Assembly (NCBI RefSeq): GCF_001542855.1
Contig: NZ_LNBY01000017.1
Span: 496,001 to 560,000, forward strand
Source of the DNA: Erythrobacter sp. AP23
GTDB taxonomy: Bacteria; Pseudomonadota; Alphaproteobacteria; Sphingomonadales; Sphingomonadaceae
Length of the DNA: 64,000 nt
Direction: 5' to 3'
Shown here in pieces: positions 54,150 through 62,461 of the stretch. Numbering within the stretch: position 1 is the stretch's first letter; every line of letters begins with the position of its first letter. The notes below the pieces were generated by a model. That model was not told the DNA's origin. It was given only the letters and a program-made list of their open reading frames with translations, and searched no databases. Made by a program: the position numbers and the translations under genes.

Positions 54150-54316
54150 GAAAGGGCGGGAACGAAAAGTAAACAGAGCGCGGCGAGACCATGCCGGAGC
54201 TCATTCGGTTCGTCGCAAACGCTCGGCGGCTGGCCGTGAAACGCGCGAGAGAAATTACGAAAAAACAGCTAGTTGGAGTTTTCTGAACGCCCGATTACCG
54301 GAACTGTGGCGAAATT

Positions 54317-55306
54317 ATGCCCGTTTTATCCGGCATGAACACGACACGCCCCCTTATCGCCAGCGCCCCCGTCGCGATTGCCGCGATGGCCGCGCTCCAT
54401 GCACCGGCAGCCGTCGCGCAGGATGCGTCGACCTTCATGCCAGAGCCGCTGGTGCCGCCACCGATCGTCGCATCGACGCCCGAGCCCGTTTCCTCGCCCG
54501 CGCCGGTGATCGTGCCGGCGCCCGAACCCGCCCCCGTGACCGCGATCGAGCTGCCTGAGGCTGAGCCGCTGGTCGAGCCGCCGGAGGTACGCGAAGCTGA
54601 ACCGGTCGCTGCCACCGATACGACCCGCAGCACCGCTCCGCAGCAGCGCGCCGAAGCGCCTGCCCCGGCCGCCGTCACTCCGCGCACCACGGCCGCTCCT
54701 TCCGACGAGACGGTCACATCTGCGCCGACGATCGAGGAGTCGACGGCGGCGAGCGTTCCTGGCGAGGGCCAGCCCGCTGCCGAAGCCGCGCCGGTTCCGA
54801 TGCCCGAATCGGTAAACGACAGCTACGACACTGCGCTGCTGTTCGCTGTGCTGGGCGCGGGCGGGATCGGCCTTGCCGCGCTGTTGCTGCTGCTTGCGCG
54901 CCGCCGCCGCCGCCGGGAGGCCGATGTCCCGGTAATCCAACGTCCGATTGTCAATGCCGATCCCATGATCGAACGCGAACCGCGATTCACGGCGCATCAT
55001 GCACCGCTGCCAGCGATGGGCTCAGAACCTTCGCGACCGATGGGCGTAAGCCGTGGTGTCGCGGTAGAGCTTCCGGCCGAGCTGCCGCGCGATCCCGAAG
55101 AGCGCAGGCGGCTGCTGCAAAGGATGATCGCAGCCGAGCCCGACCGCGCCAACCCCTTCGCCTCGCCCAAGGCTCGCGCCAAGCGTGCCCGCCTGATCCT
55201 GCAGTCGATCGGCACCCGTTTCACCGATCGCAAGCCGAGCATCGATTTGAGCCAGTACACCCATGTCTGGCCCGAGCTGCGCGGCTGGCGTCCTGCGACT
55301 GCCTGA
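54317..55306 (+). CDS. Pro/Ala-rich membrane protein of unknown function
   Basis: A 329-residue protein. The N-terminus is a signal-like segment (ending AAVAQ), followed by a long Pro/Ala/Glu-rich low-complexity region (residues ~40-160), one membrane helix (about 168-190, LLFAVLGAGGIGLAALLLLLARRRRRR) and a cytoplasmic basic tail with RFTDRKPSIDLSQYTHVWPELRGW. The design suggests a periplasmic stalk with a cytoplasmic tail. ATG 54335 is an alternative start. I do not recognise a family. Confidence 0.7.
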   Translation: MPVLSGMNTTRPLIASAPVAIAAMAALHAPAAVAQDASTFMPEPLVPPPIVASTPEPVSSPAPVIVPAPEPAPVTAIELPEAEPLVEPPEVREAEPVAATDTTRSTAPQQRAEAPAPAAVTPRTTAAPSDETVTSAPTIEESTAASVPGEGQPAAEAAPVPMPESVNDSYDTALLFAVLGAGGIGLAALLLLLARRRRRREADVPVIQRPIVNADPMIEREPRFTAHHAPLPAMGSEPSRPMGVSRGVAVELPAELPRDPEERRRLLQRMIAAEPDRANPFASPKARAKRARLILQSIGTRFTDRKPSIDLSQYTHVWPELRGWRPATA

Positions 55307-55339
55307 ATCCCCTCCCGACCCCGACTGGTGTCGCAGCGG

Positions 55340-55373
55340 TAGGGGCGTCCTCCCGAAAGGGAAGGCGCCCCTA
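55340..55373 (+). terminator. hairpin after the Pro/Ala-rich gene
   Basis: TAGGGGCGTCCTCCC (55340-55354) pairs with GGGAAGGCGCCCCTA (55359-55373) around GAAA, with one C-A mismatch and a wobble. The following TTGCCGT is not a strong T tract, so this is a probable but unproven terminator between converging genes. Confidence 0.6.
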
Positions 55374-55443
55374 TTGCCGTCTCGGTCGTACCGGCCGGGA
55401 CCTGAGGAGGTGCGGTGGCCCCGGCCGATCCGTCAGGCCCTGC

Positions 55444-55803
55444 TCAGCATTTGCCGAAGGACTTCGAGACGATCTGGACTCCGCCGACGGACACGGTCAC
55501 CTTGACGCCGGTCGGAATGCCCCATGTGGTGCAGATGTGCAGGCATGCCTGCGCCGCGGTTCCTTCCGGAACCGAAATCGGGATCGGGATGCACACCGAA
55601 CCGATCCCGAGCGGCAGATCGAGACAGATCTTGTGGTCCTTGACCGTGACGCTGATACATTCGGCCAGCGCCGCATATTCGCCGCCGCCAAGAATGTTGG
55701 GACTGCCATCTGCCGTGGTGGCCCCGACGATTTCGTTGTGCCGACCGGCTGCCTCCAGCGCGTTCTGGACCTTTTCTTCGTCGAAGCTTGGAAGAGATGC
55801 CAT
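55444..55803 (-). CDS. cysteine-containing small protein of unknown function
   Basis: A 119-residue protein I cannot assign. The N-terminal ~45 residues look polar/helical (FDEEKVQNALEAAGRHNEIVG). The rest is strand-like and cysteine-bearing: AALAECISVTVKDHKICLDLPLGIGSVCIPIPISVPEG, then AQACLHICTTWGIPTGVKVTV, ending SKSFGKC with a terminal Cys. Six cysteines without a signal peptide suggest a metal or redox site, or a modified protein. ATG at 55803 is preceded by GGGGA. It is convergent with the Pro/Ala-rich gene and divergent from lysS. Confidence 0.6.
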   Translation of the reverse strand: MASLPSFDEEKVQNALEAAGRHNEIVGATTADGSPNILGGGEYAALAECISVTVKDHKICLDLPLGIGSVCIPIPISVPEGTAAQACLHICTTWGIPTGVKVTVSVGGVQIVSKSFGKC

Positions 55804-56030
55804 GATTTAAATCCCCTTTTTTGTGTTCGCGACCCCATCGGCCGCCCGGGCTTTTTCCCGGTTCGTGCGGCGGTTTTCGATTCGAACTCGCTCCACGATG
55901 GGGGCATTCGCGGGTTGCGTTTGCGGGGGCCACGGGGCTGGGGGTCCTCGCGGTCGAACGGATCTGGATATAAATGCGAGAGACAACTTGCCGCTTGCGC
56001 GGCAGCCGCAATTTCGCGAGAGGCGCGGAT

Positions 56031-57665
56031 ATGAGCATGACCGACCTGATCGAAGCCGCCCGCGTGTCCAAGGCCTGGCCGTTCCAGGAGGCGCAGCGCC
56101 TGCTCAAACGCTATCCCGACGGTGCCAAGCCGGACGGTTCGCCGGTCCTGTTCGAAACCGGCTACGGTCCCAGCGGCCTTCCGCATATCGGCACGTTCCA
56201 GGAGGTGCTGCGCACCACGCTGGTGCGCCGCGCCTTCGAGGCTATGATCGGTGCGAAGCCGGAAGACGGCAAGACGCGCCTTGTTGCCTTTTCCGACGAC
56301 ATGGACGGGTTGCGCAAGGTGCCCGACAATGTGCCGAACAAGGAATTGCTCGAGGCGAATCTGCACCTGCCGCTTTCGCGTGTCCCCGATCCGTTCGAAA
56401 AGGGTCACGAAAGCTTCGCCGCGCACAACAATGCGAAGCTGCGCGAATTCCTCGACCGGTTCGGTTTCCAGTACGAATTCATCGCGTCGAACGACATGTA
56501 CAATTCGGGGCGTTTCGACGATGCGCTCCGCCAGGTCCTGCGCAAGAACCAGGACATTCTCGACATCATGCTGCCCACGCTGCGCGAGGAGCGGCGCAAG
56601 ACCTATTCACCCATCCTGCCGATATCGCCCTCCACGGGGCGTGTGCTGCAGGTGCCCGTCGAGGTGGTCGATGCCGAGGCCGGCACGGTTCGGTTCACCG
56701 ACGAGGACGGGACCGTGGTCGAACAGTCGGCGCTTGGCGGGATGAGCAAGCTGCAGTGGAAGGTCGATTGGGCGATGCGCTGGTATGCGCTCGGCGTCGA
56801 TTACGAGATGTACGGCAAGGATCTGACCGACAGCGGCATCCAGTCGGGCAAGATCGTCAAGTCGCTGGGCGGTCGCAAGCCGGAGGGGCTGATCTACGAG
56901 ATGTTCCTCGACCAGAACGGCGAGAAAATCTCCAAGTCCAAGGGCAACGGCCTCTCGATCGAAGAGTGGCTGACTTACGGATCGGAAGAGAGCCTCGGCT
57001 TCTACATCTTCCCCAATCCGAAGAGCGCCAAGCAACTCCATGTCGGCGTGATTCCGCGTGCGGTGGACGATTACTGGCAATTCCGCGAGCGCCTGGTCGA
57101 ACAAGCGCTCGACAAGCAACTTGGCAATCCGGCCTGGCACCTGTTGCGTGCCAACGGCGGGTTCGAGGGCAGCGAGGCCCCGGGCGCAGGCGACAGCCTG
57201 CCGGTGACTTATGGCCTCCTGCTGAATCTGGCTAGCGTGCTGGGTGCGGAAGCGACCGAGGAGAACCTGCGCGACTATCTCGAAAGCTATATCGGCGCGG
57301 GCAAGATCACGCCGGAGCTGGCGGTTTTGATCGGCACTGCCGTCGCTTATACGCGCGATTACATCGTGCCGACGCTGGAGAAGCGCGCGCCGACCGACAA
57401 CGAGGCGGAAGCGCTGCGCGCGCTCGATGCCTATCTTGCAGATGCCGCGGAGGACACCGGCGCCGAGGATCTGCAGACCCAGGTCTACGAAATCGGCAAG
57501 CGCGAGGAACATGGTTTCGCCACCCTGCGCGACTGGTTCAAGGCGCTCTACCAGACGTTGCTCGGCAGCGATCAGGGGCCGCGCATGGGCAGCTTCATTG
57601 CGCTCTATGGCGTCGCCAATACGCGCAAGCTGATCGCCGAGGCGTTGGCGCGCGGCCAATCTTGA
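56031..57665 (+). CDS. lysS: lysyl-tRNA synthetase, class I
   Basis: A 544-residue class I LysRS, the archaeal-type enzyme found in many alphaproteobacteria in place of the class II LysU/LysS. The HIGH motif is PHIGT (51-55) and the KMSKS motif is KISKSKG (299-305). LFETGYGPSGLPHIG, VPDPFEKGHESFAAHNN and EKISKSKGNGLSIEEW are conserved. ATG 56031 was chosen over an upstream ATG at 55974 because homology begins with MTDLIEAA and GAGAGG precedes it. Confidence 0.95.
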   Translation: MSMTDLIEAARVSKAWPFQEAQRLLKRYPDGAKPDGSPVLFETGYGPSGLPHIGTFQEVLRTTLVRRAFEAMIGAKPEDGKTRLVAFSDDMDGLRKVPDNVPNKELLEANLHLPLSRVPDPFEKGHESFAAHNNAKLREFLDRFGFQYEFIASNDMYNSGRFDDALRQVLRKNQDILDIMLPTLREERRKTYSPILPISPSTGRVLQVPVEVVDAEAGTVRFTDEDGTVVEQSALGGMSKLQWKVDWAMRWYALGVDYEMYGKDLTDSGIQSGKIVKSLGGRKPEGLIYEMFLDQNGEKISKSKGNGLSIEEWLTYGSEESLGFYIFPNPKSAKQLHVGVIPRAVDDYWQFRERLVEQALDKQLGNPAWHLLRANGGFEGSEAPGAGDSLPVTYGLLLNLASVLGAEATEENLRDYLESYIGAGKITPELAVLIGTAVAYTRDYIVPTLEKRAPTDNEAEALRALDAYLADAAEDTGAEDLQTQVYEIGKREEHGFATLRDWFKALYQTLLGSDQGPRMGSFIALYGVANTRKLIAEALARGQS

Positions 57666-57722
57666 TTCCGGGTCTGCTTCGCGGCAAAATCGCGGGGCAG
57701 GCGGCAGATCGAAGGCGGCACG

Positions 57723-58835
57723 ATGAATCGCGGGGGCAACAGCGAAGCGGAAGGTGAAACGCCGGAGGCGATCGACAGTCTCAGTGCAGAACATCATGCG
57801 AGCATAGCCGGCCGGCTAGCCGACCTCAGGATCGGCTCCGCGCAACTGTTTCTCGAAACGACGGAGCAGACCCGCATGGCGCTTGCTCTTTCGGATCCGC
57901 ATCAACCGGATTGCCCGATCGTCTATTGCAACAAGGCGTTTACCGATCTCACCGGCTATTCGATGGACGAGATCATCGGGCAAAACTGCCGGTTCCTGCA
58001 AGGGCGGGGAACCAGGCCCTCCGCAGTGGCCAAGCTTCGCAAGGCTATCGAGACCGAAAACTATACCGTCGTCGATATCCTCAACTACCGCAAAGACGGG
58101 ACCGCATTCTGGAACGCCGTCCACGTGGGACCAATCTACGATCGAGAAGGCAATCTCGCCTACTTTTTCGGTTCGCAATGGGACATTACCGAGCTGCTGG
58201 CGGCGCGGGAAACCATCGTCGAGAACGAGCGCGTTGCAGCCGAGTTGCGTCACCGCACGGACAATCTTTTTGCGGTTCTAACGGCCATTGTGCGGCTATC
58301 GGCGCGAGGTTCGGAGGATGTTGACGAACTCTCGGCCAAGATCGAGCGCCGCATCGAGGCGCTAGCAGGAGCCCATCGCGCGTCGCTTGCCGAAGAAGGC
58401 CTGGATGAGGGTCGCAGCAATCTGCGTACTCTCGTCGAGGCGGTGATGCGCCCCTATCGCAATTCGCATCCCGATCGGATCGCCCTTACTGGCGAGCCGA
58501 TCGAATTGCCTCGCAAACATGTCACCCCGCTGGGCCTGACACTGCACGAGCTGGCGACCAACGCCCTCAAATACGGTGCGCTCGCACACGAGGATGGCAA
58601 GGTTCAAATCGACTGGGGTGCCGATGACGACACTTTGACCGTCAATTGGATCGAAAAACGCGAACGCGGCGCAAGTCCTCTCCCCGGGGAGCCCGACTTG
58701 AAGGGGACGGGCTCGGGAACCCGCCTGATCGAGGGAGTGATCCGCAGCCTCAAGGGAGAATTCGATCCCCGATTTGCGCCCGAGGGCTTTCGCGCTACCA
58801 TCCGCGTGCCGGCGTTTGCGGGCACCGACGCCTAA
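57723..58835 (+). CDS. LOV-domain HWE-type blue-light sensor histidine kinase
   Basis: A 370-residue soluble kinase. Residues ~50-165 are a LOV domain with GQNCRFLQG (flavin-adduct Cys89) and NYRKDGTAFWN. The kinase has phospho-accepting His177 in LRHRTDN, an HWE-type N-box HELATNALKYGAL (His275, Asn280) and the W-I-E motif at 309-311, then GTGSGTRLI. This is the architecture of the short Erythrobacter LOV-HWE kinases such as EL346. No response regulator is adjacent. It is probably a blue-light sensor acting on stress signalling. Confidence 0.92.
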   Translation: MNRGGNSEAEGETPEAIDSLSAEHHASIAGRLADLRIGSAQLFLETTEQTRMALALSDPHQPDCPIVYCNKAFTDLTGYSMDEIIGQNCRFLQGRGTRPSAVAKLRKAIETENYTVVDILNYRKDGTAFWNAVHVGPIYDREGNLAYFFGSQWDITELLAARETIVENERVAAELRHRTDNLFAVLTAIVRLSARGSEDVDELSAKIERRIEALAGAHRASLAEEGLDEGRSNLRTLVEAVMRPYRNSHPDRIALTGEPIELPRKHVTPLGLTLHELATNALKYGALAHEDGKVQIDWGADDDTLTVNWIEKRERGASPLPGEPDLKGTGSGTRLIEGVIRSLKGEFDPRFAPEGFRATIRVPAFAGTDA

Positions 58836-58842
58836 CGACGGA

Positions 58843-59511
58843 CTAGCTGTGTTTGCGCGTGCGGTACCACTTGGTCAGCACATATTTCTGCCCCTTGAGC
58901 ACCGGTGTCCCGGCATGAAGAGTGCTTTCGTTGGGTAGTCCCGCGGGGGTCGCATTGTTCCAGACGAGGAGAACGCCCGGCTTCGGTTCGATCGAGGCAC
59001 CGACTTCGACGAAATGCGTATGCCCGCCTTCCTCTACCTCGTTGAGAAAGGCCATGGCGGTCCAGCAGCGCTGGCCGCCGCGTTTCTTCTCGAGCTTCCA
59101 GTATTCCTGGTCGGTATAGAACCAGTCATTGTGAGGCTTGAATTCCTGGCCCGGGAGATAGCGCTGGCCCTGGATGTTCTCGCCCACCTTGCCCGGCAGG
59201 CCCAGCGTATCGTCGATCCTGCGGGAGATCGCCTTGACGAAGGGATCGTGCGGATCGAAATTCCCCGAATAGGAGGTGCGGAACTTCGCGACATATGCGG
59301 TTTCGTGCAATTCGCTCGGCCGCGCGACCGCATCGATCATCAGCATCAATCGCTGGCATTCCTCTGGGGAGAGGAAATTCCCGATGGCGTAGATTTCGGC
59401 CTTGTCGGTAGGGATCTTGTAGGCTTGCGGATCGGAGTCGAGGCGCTTGCGCACCATGGCGCCGACGCGCTTGAGCGCATCCTGATCGGGAACGTTCGCG
59501 GTCTTGCTCAT
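58843..59511 (-). CDS. 2-oxoglutarate/Fe(II) prolyl 4-hydroxylase-like dioxygenase
   Basis: A 222-residue 2OG-Fe(II) oxygenase of the prolyl 4-hydroxylase type. GQRYLPGQEFKPHNDWF provides His127 and Asp129, LHAGTPVLKGQKYVLTKWYR provides His199 and Lys209 for 2-oxoglutarate, and NEVEEGGHTHF lies before it. The target is unknown. ATG 59511 gives the homologous start. It is convergent with the LOV kinase across eight bases. Confidence 0.9.
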   Translation of the reverse strand: MSKTANVPDQDALKRVGAMVRKRLDSDPQAYKIPTDKAEIYAIGNFLSPEECQRLMLMIDAVARPSELHETAYVAKFRTSYSGNFDPHDPFVKAISRRIDDTLGLPGKVGENIQGQRYLPGQEFKPHNDWFYTDQEYWKLEKKRGGQRCWTAMAFLNEVEEGGHTHFVEVGASIEPKPGVLLVWNNATPAGLPNESTLHAGTPVLKGQKYVLTKWYRTRKHS

Positions 59512-59610
59512 CGTGCGCCCTGTTAGCAAGCGTGCTCGTGGCTTCAAGGTAGTGGCTTGCCGCAACCTGTCGAAGCGCTAGTCTGGATTGCCTTAGTTCG
59601 GGAGGGATCA

Positions 59611-60165
59611 ATGACCGATGCTGCCGCACGCCGTTATTCGAAGGGCGCCATGCTGTTCCACTGGATCATCGCCGTCGCGGTGATCGTCAACTGGCGGATC
59701 GCCGAGGCGGCCGAGCATGCCGAAATGCCCGCCAAGGCGGAGATTTTCGCCGATCACAAGGCGCTCGGAATCGCGATTCTTCTGCTCACGCTGGCGCGGC
59801 TCGCCTGGCGCTGGACCCACCCGGTGCCGCCGCTGCCGAGCGGTCTCGCGAAATGGGAGGCGACGCTGGCGCGGGCGGTGCACATCCTCTTCTATGTCCT
59901 TCTGATCGGCCTGCCCCTAGGCGGCTGGCTGGCCAACTCCTTGACCGGACGCGACATCGATTTCTTCGGCCTATTTACCATCCCGCCGCTGCCACTGGGC
60001 GAGAACGACGACCTCGGGGGATCGATCTTCGACATGCACGCGCTCGGCGGCAACATCTTCATCTACCTGATCGGCCTGCATATTCTCGGTGCGCTCAAGC
60101 ATACTTTTGTCGACAAGAACGGCGGTATTTTCCGCATGCTGCCTTTCGGCAAGGTGCCTGGCTGA
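59611..60165 (+). CDS. cytochrome b561 family protein
   Basis: A 184-residue membrane protein with four hydrophobic segments. RRYSKGAMLFHWIIAVAVIVNW, DHKALGIAILLLTLARLAWR, ARAVHILFYVLLIGLPLGGWLA and MHALGGNIFIYLIGLHILGALKHTF carry the His residues that ligate two b-type hemes. YceJ-type b561 proteins act as membrane quinol:superoxide or quinol oxidoreductases. The ATG at 59611 follows GGGAGG. A bidirectional terminator lies downstream. Confidence 0.92.
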   Translation: MTDAAARRYSKGAMLFHWIIAVAVIVNWRIAEAAEHAEMPAKAEIFADHKALGIAILLLTLARLAWRWTHPVPPLPSGLAKWEATLARAVHILFYVLLIGLPLGGWLANSLTGRDIDFFGLFTIPPLPLGENDDLGGSIFDMHALGGNIFIYLIGLHILGALKHTFVDKNGGIFRMLPFGKVPG

Positions 60166-60181
60166 TTATGCGGCCATGAAA

Positions 60182-60212
60182 AACCCCCGCCGATTGCTCG
60201 GCGGGGGTTTTG
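60182..60212. terminator. bidirectional rho-independent terminator
   Basis: A twelve-base-pair stem AACCCCCGCCGA / TCGGCGGGGGTT closes a TTGC loop. It is followed by TTTTG on the plus strand and preceded by AAAAA on the minus-strand exit, so it can stop both the b561 gene and the RcnB-like gene. Confidence 0.9.
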
Positions 60213-60253
60213 TTGGCCGACCGGACCACTCTCAAGCCGATCGGTGACAGGGC

Positions 60254-61390
60254 TTACCAGAAGAAGTCGTAAATCACGTCGACCACTTCGCCGCTGTAAA
60301 TGTCGACCAGCAGCACGTCGTCGTAATAGCGCACCCAGCGATACGGTCCGTAGACTTCGGGCAGGCGATAGCGCCAGGGATCGTTGATCCAGTAGCGGCT
60401 GCCGAAGAACAGGTTGCCGAGGCGCACGCCAATGCTCAGCCGGCGATAGCGATAGTCGCGATAGGGCGCATAGTATCGGCCCAGCCGGAAGATGTCGCGA
60501 TTGTAATAGCGATGGTTGTACCAATTGTAGCGGCGGTTGTTCCGCCAGCGGCGATGGTCCCAACGATCGTAATGCCGCCACCGGCGCCCGTCATGATAGC
60601 GTGCGCGCCGCTGGTCGCGGCGGGCCTCACGATAGCCGTCACGGTAGGCGTCGCGCCGGATACGGCGATCCTCCCACCGGTCGCGCCGACGCTCGGCCCG
60701 GCGTCCGTCGCGATAGGCATCGCGACGAATGCGCCGATCCTCGCGCGCGTCGCGGCGGCGTTCGTCCCGCCGACCCGCACGATAGGCGTCGCGGCGAGCC
60801 TCACGGCGCCGTTCGGCACGACGTTCGGCCCGATTGCGGTCGACATAGGTCCGATTGCGATCGCCGCGATAGGTGCGGTTGCGTTCGCGAAACTCCCGGC
60901 GGTCGGTACGCCGGTCGGCTCGGCGCTCGCCACGCTGGTCGCGGCGGAAATCCCGGCGGTCGGCACGTTGGTCGCGACGATTGTCGCGCCGGTCGGCGCG
61001 TTGATCCCGGCGGAAATCGCGTCGGTCGGCGCGGCGATCGCCCCGATTGTCGCGCCGCTCGGCACGTCGTTCTGCACGGCGCTGCGCGCGTGCTTCGTTG
61101 AAGTCCACCCGGTTGTTACCCGTGGTTTCGGTGCGATCCCGCCCACCTGCCCGGCGACCGTTCTGCGTCCGGCGGAACTCGCGCGCGGCATTCTGGCGAG
61201 CGCGCTGGCGCGCTTCCTGTCGCTGTGCACGACGCTGCTGGCGGGTCTCGCTGCGGTCTCCCTGGGCGGCCCGGATGCGTTCCTGCATTTCGCGCGGCTG
61301 CGCTTCGGCCTCGTCCGGCAGGGCAGTGAGAGCCATCGCCGCGGCGAGGGCGCTCAGCGCGCTGCCTTTCATTAGCTTGGTTGGATTCAT
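60254..61390 (-). CDS. arginine-rich RcnB-like protein
   Basis: A 378-residue exported protein. A signal peptide (MNPTKLMKGSALSALAAAMALTALPDEAEA) precedes a long, extremely Arg-rich stretch (about residues 40-270) of units such as RRADRRDFRRDQ, RRDNRRDQR and ERRREARRDAYR. The C-terminus, from about 300, is an RcnB-type domain: DIFRLGRYYAPYRDYRYRRLSIGVRLGNLFFGSRYWINDPWRYRLPE then YYDDVLLVDIYSGEVVDVIYDFFW. RcnB proteins are periplasmic nickel/cobalt homeostasis factors; the Arg-rich repeat is unusual. ATG 61390 is chosen. Confidence 0.85.
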   Translation of the reverse strand: MNPTKLMKGSALSALAAAMALTALPDEAEAQPREMQERIRAAQGDRSETRQQRRAQRQEARQRARQNAAREFRRTQNGRRAGGRDRTETTGNNRVDFNEARAQRRAERRAERRDNRGDRRADRRDFRRDQRADRRDNRRDQRADRRDFRRDQRGERRADRRTDRREFRERNRTYRGDRNRTYVDRNRAERRAERRREARRDAYRAGRRDERRRDAREDRRIRRDAYRDGRRAERRRDRWEDRRIRRDAYRDGYREARRDQRRARYHDGRRWRHYDRWDHRRWRNNRRYNWYNHRYYNRDIFRLGRYYAPYRDYRYRRLSIGVRLGNLFFGSRYWINDPWRYRLPEVYGPYRWVRYYDDVLLVDIYSGEVVDVIYDFFW

Positions 61391-61504
61391 GGAGCGTGTC
61401 CTCTTTGTCGGTCCGATGCCGCTCCACCACCCGCGGCCACTGTCGATGTGGTATCTTGTATCACAACGGCCTGACGCCAAAGTGAACCGGTCTGTCGGTC
61501 CAGT

Positions 61505-61532
61505 GTTCATATTAATAACGAAAAATATGAAC
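61505..61532. promoter_or_regulatory. inverted repeat between divergent genes
   Basis: GTTCATATT (61505-61513) and AATATGAAC (61524-61532) are perfect nine-base arms around a ten-base A-rich spacer. The AT-rich site stands out against GC-rich surroundings and lies 47 bases before the PNPOx-like gene and 115 bases from the RcnB-like gene. It looks like an operator for a dimeric regulator, but no such gene is nearby. Confidence 0.6.
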
Positions 61533-61579
61533 GCAATGCCGCCTTGGCACCATGGCTCCGCGCATGCATTGCATTGGCG

Positions 61580-62149
61580 ATGTACGAGACCCTCGACGAG
61601 GTCCGCGCCGATATCGCCGCGCGGCTGGAGGAAGCGGCGCGTGATCGGCGTTCGCCCATGCACACGCCCGTTGTCGCCACTGCCGATGCCGACGCGCGGG
61701 TCATGGTGCTGCGCGCCTTCGATTGCGATCGTTGGACGCTGCGTTTCCATACGGATGTCCGCGCGTCCAAGGTGGCTGTGATCGAGGCGGACCGGCGTGT
61801 CGCCGTTCTCGGCTACGATCGGCGCGCAAAGGTCCAATTGCGTTTGCGGGGAACAGGGCGAATCCAGCGCGCAGGGCCGGCGGTGGATACCGCTTGGGCC
61901 GAGAGCAACAATTTCGCGCGGCGCTGCTATCTGGGGGAAGGCCCCGGTGCGGTGTCCGATGTGCCAACATCGGGCCTGCCACCGCAATTCGAAGGCGCCG
62001 AACCCGATGACGAACAGATCGTCCCCGCCCGCGAGAATTTTGCCATCCTCTTGGTCGAGGTGGCGGAGATCGACTGGTTCAGCCTTGCCCACACCGGTCA
62101 TCGCCGTGCCTTGCTGACGCGCGATGGGGGGACGTGGATTTCACCCTAG
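61580..62149 (+). CDS. pyridoxamine 5'-phosphate oxidase family flavoprotein
   Basis: A 189-residue PNPOx-like flavoprotein. ARDRRSPMHTPVVATADADARVMVLRAFDCDRWTLRFHTDVRASKVAVIEADRRVAVLGYDRRAKVQLRLRG is the FMN-binding split barrel. True PdxH substrate residues are not all visible, so it may be a general FMN or F420-related enzyme. ATG 61580 (MYETL) is chosen; its stop overlaps the acylphosphatase stop by four bases. Confidence 0.87.
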   Translation: MYETLDEVRADIAARLEEAARDRRSPMHTPVVATADADARVMVLRAFDCDRWTLRFHTDVRASKVAVIEADRRVAVLGYDRRAKVQLRLRGTGRIQRAGPAVDTAWAESNNFARRCYLGEGPGAVSDVPTSGLPPQFEGAEPDDEQIVPARENFAILLVEVAEIDWFSLAHTGHRRALLTRDGGTWISP

Positions 62150-62412
62150 CGTCTGGTGAAGCCGCCTAGCCCCTGTGGCTCGGCACTGCGCTGTTCGATT
62201 CGCGTCGGCGCCGCGCGGGGCGGGCCGTCGTGCATCGCGGCGATCATGCGGGTGATTGCTTCTCCGTCCCCTTCGAGATGCGCCTCCACCGTGCCGTCGG
62301 GCAGATTGCGCACCCAGCCTGCAAGGCCGTGATCGCGCGCGGTTTCCACCGTCCAGTCGCGATAGAAAACGCCCTGCACGCGGCCGTGAACGATGAGATG
62401 GCGGGCGGTCAT
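62146..62412 (-). CDS. acylphosphatase
   Basis: An 88-residue acylphosphatase. HLIVHGRVQGVFYRDWTVETARDHGLAGWVRNLPDGTVEAHLEGD carries the catalytic Arg in VQGVFYR and the Asn in WVRN. These small enzymes hydrolyse carboxyl-phosphate bonds. ATG 62412 (MTARH) is used; ATG 62442 would add ten residues. It overlaps the PNPOx-like gene's end by four bases and follows the FKBP gene by 49 bases. Confidence 0.92.
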   Translation of the reverse strand: MTARHLIVHGRVQGVFYRDWTVETARDHGLAGWVRNLPDGTVEAHLEGDGEAITRMIAAMHDGPPRAAPTRIEQRSAEPQGLGGFTRR

Positions 62413-62461
62413 CGGCTCTTGCGGCTCCCGCCGTCCAGCCACGCCGCCCGCATTCCCGTCA

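Noticed and set aside
60512..61375. Open frame opposite the RcnB-like gene with hydrophobic Ala/Val/Pro repeats
   Set aside because: It mirrors the Arg-rich repeat of the real gene (codons for Arg read backward give Ala, Pro, Val), so it is an artefact of the repeat.
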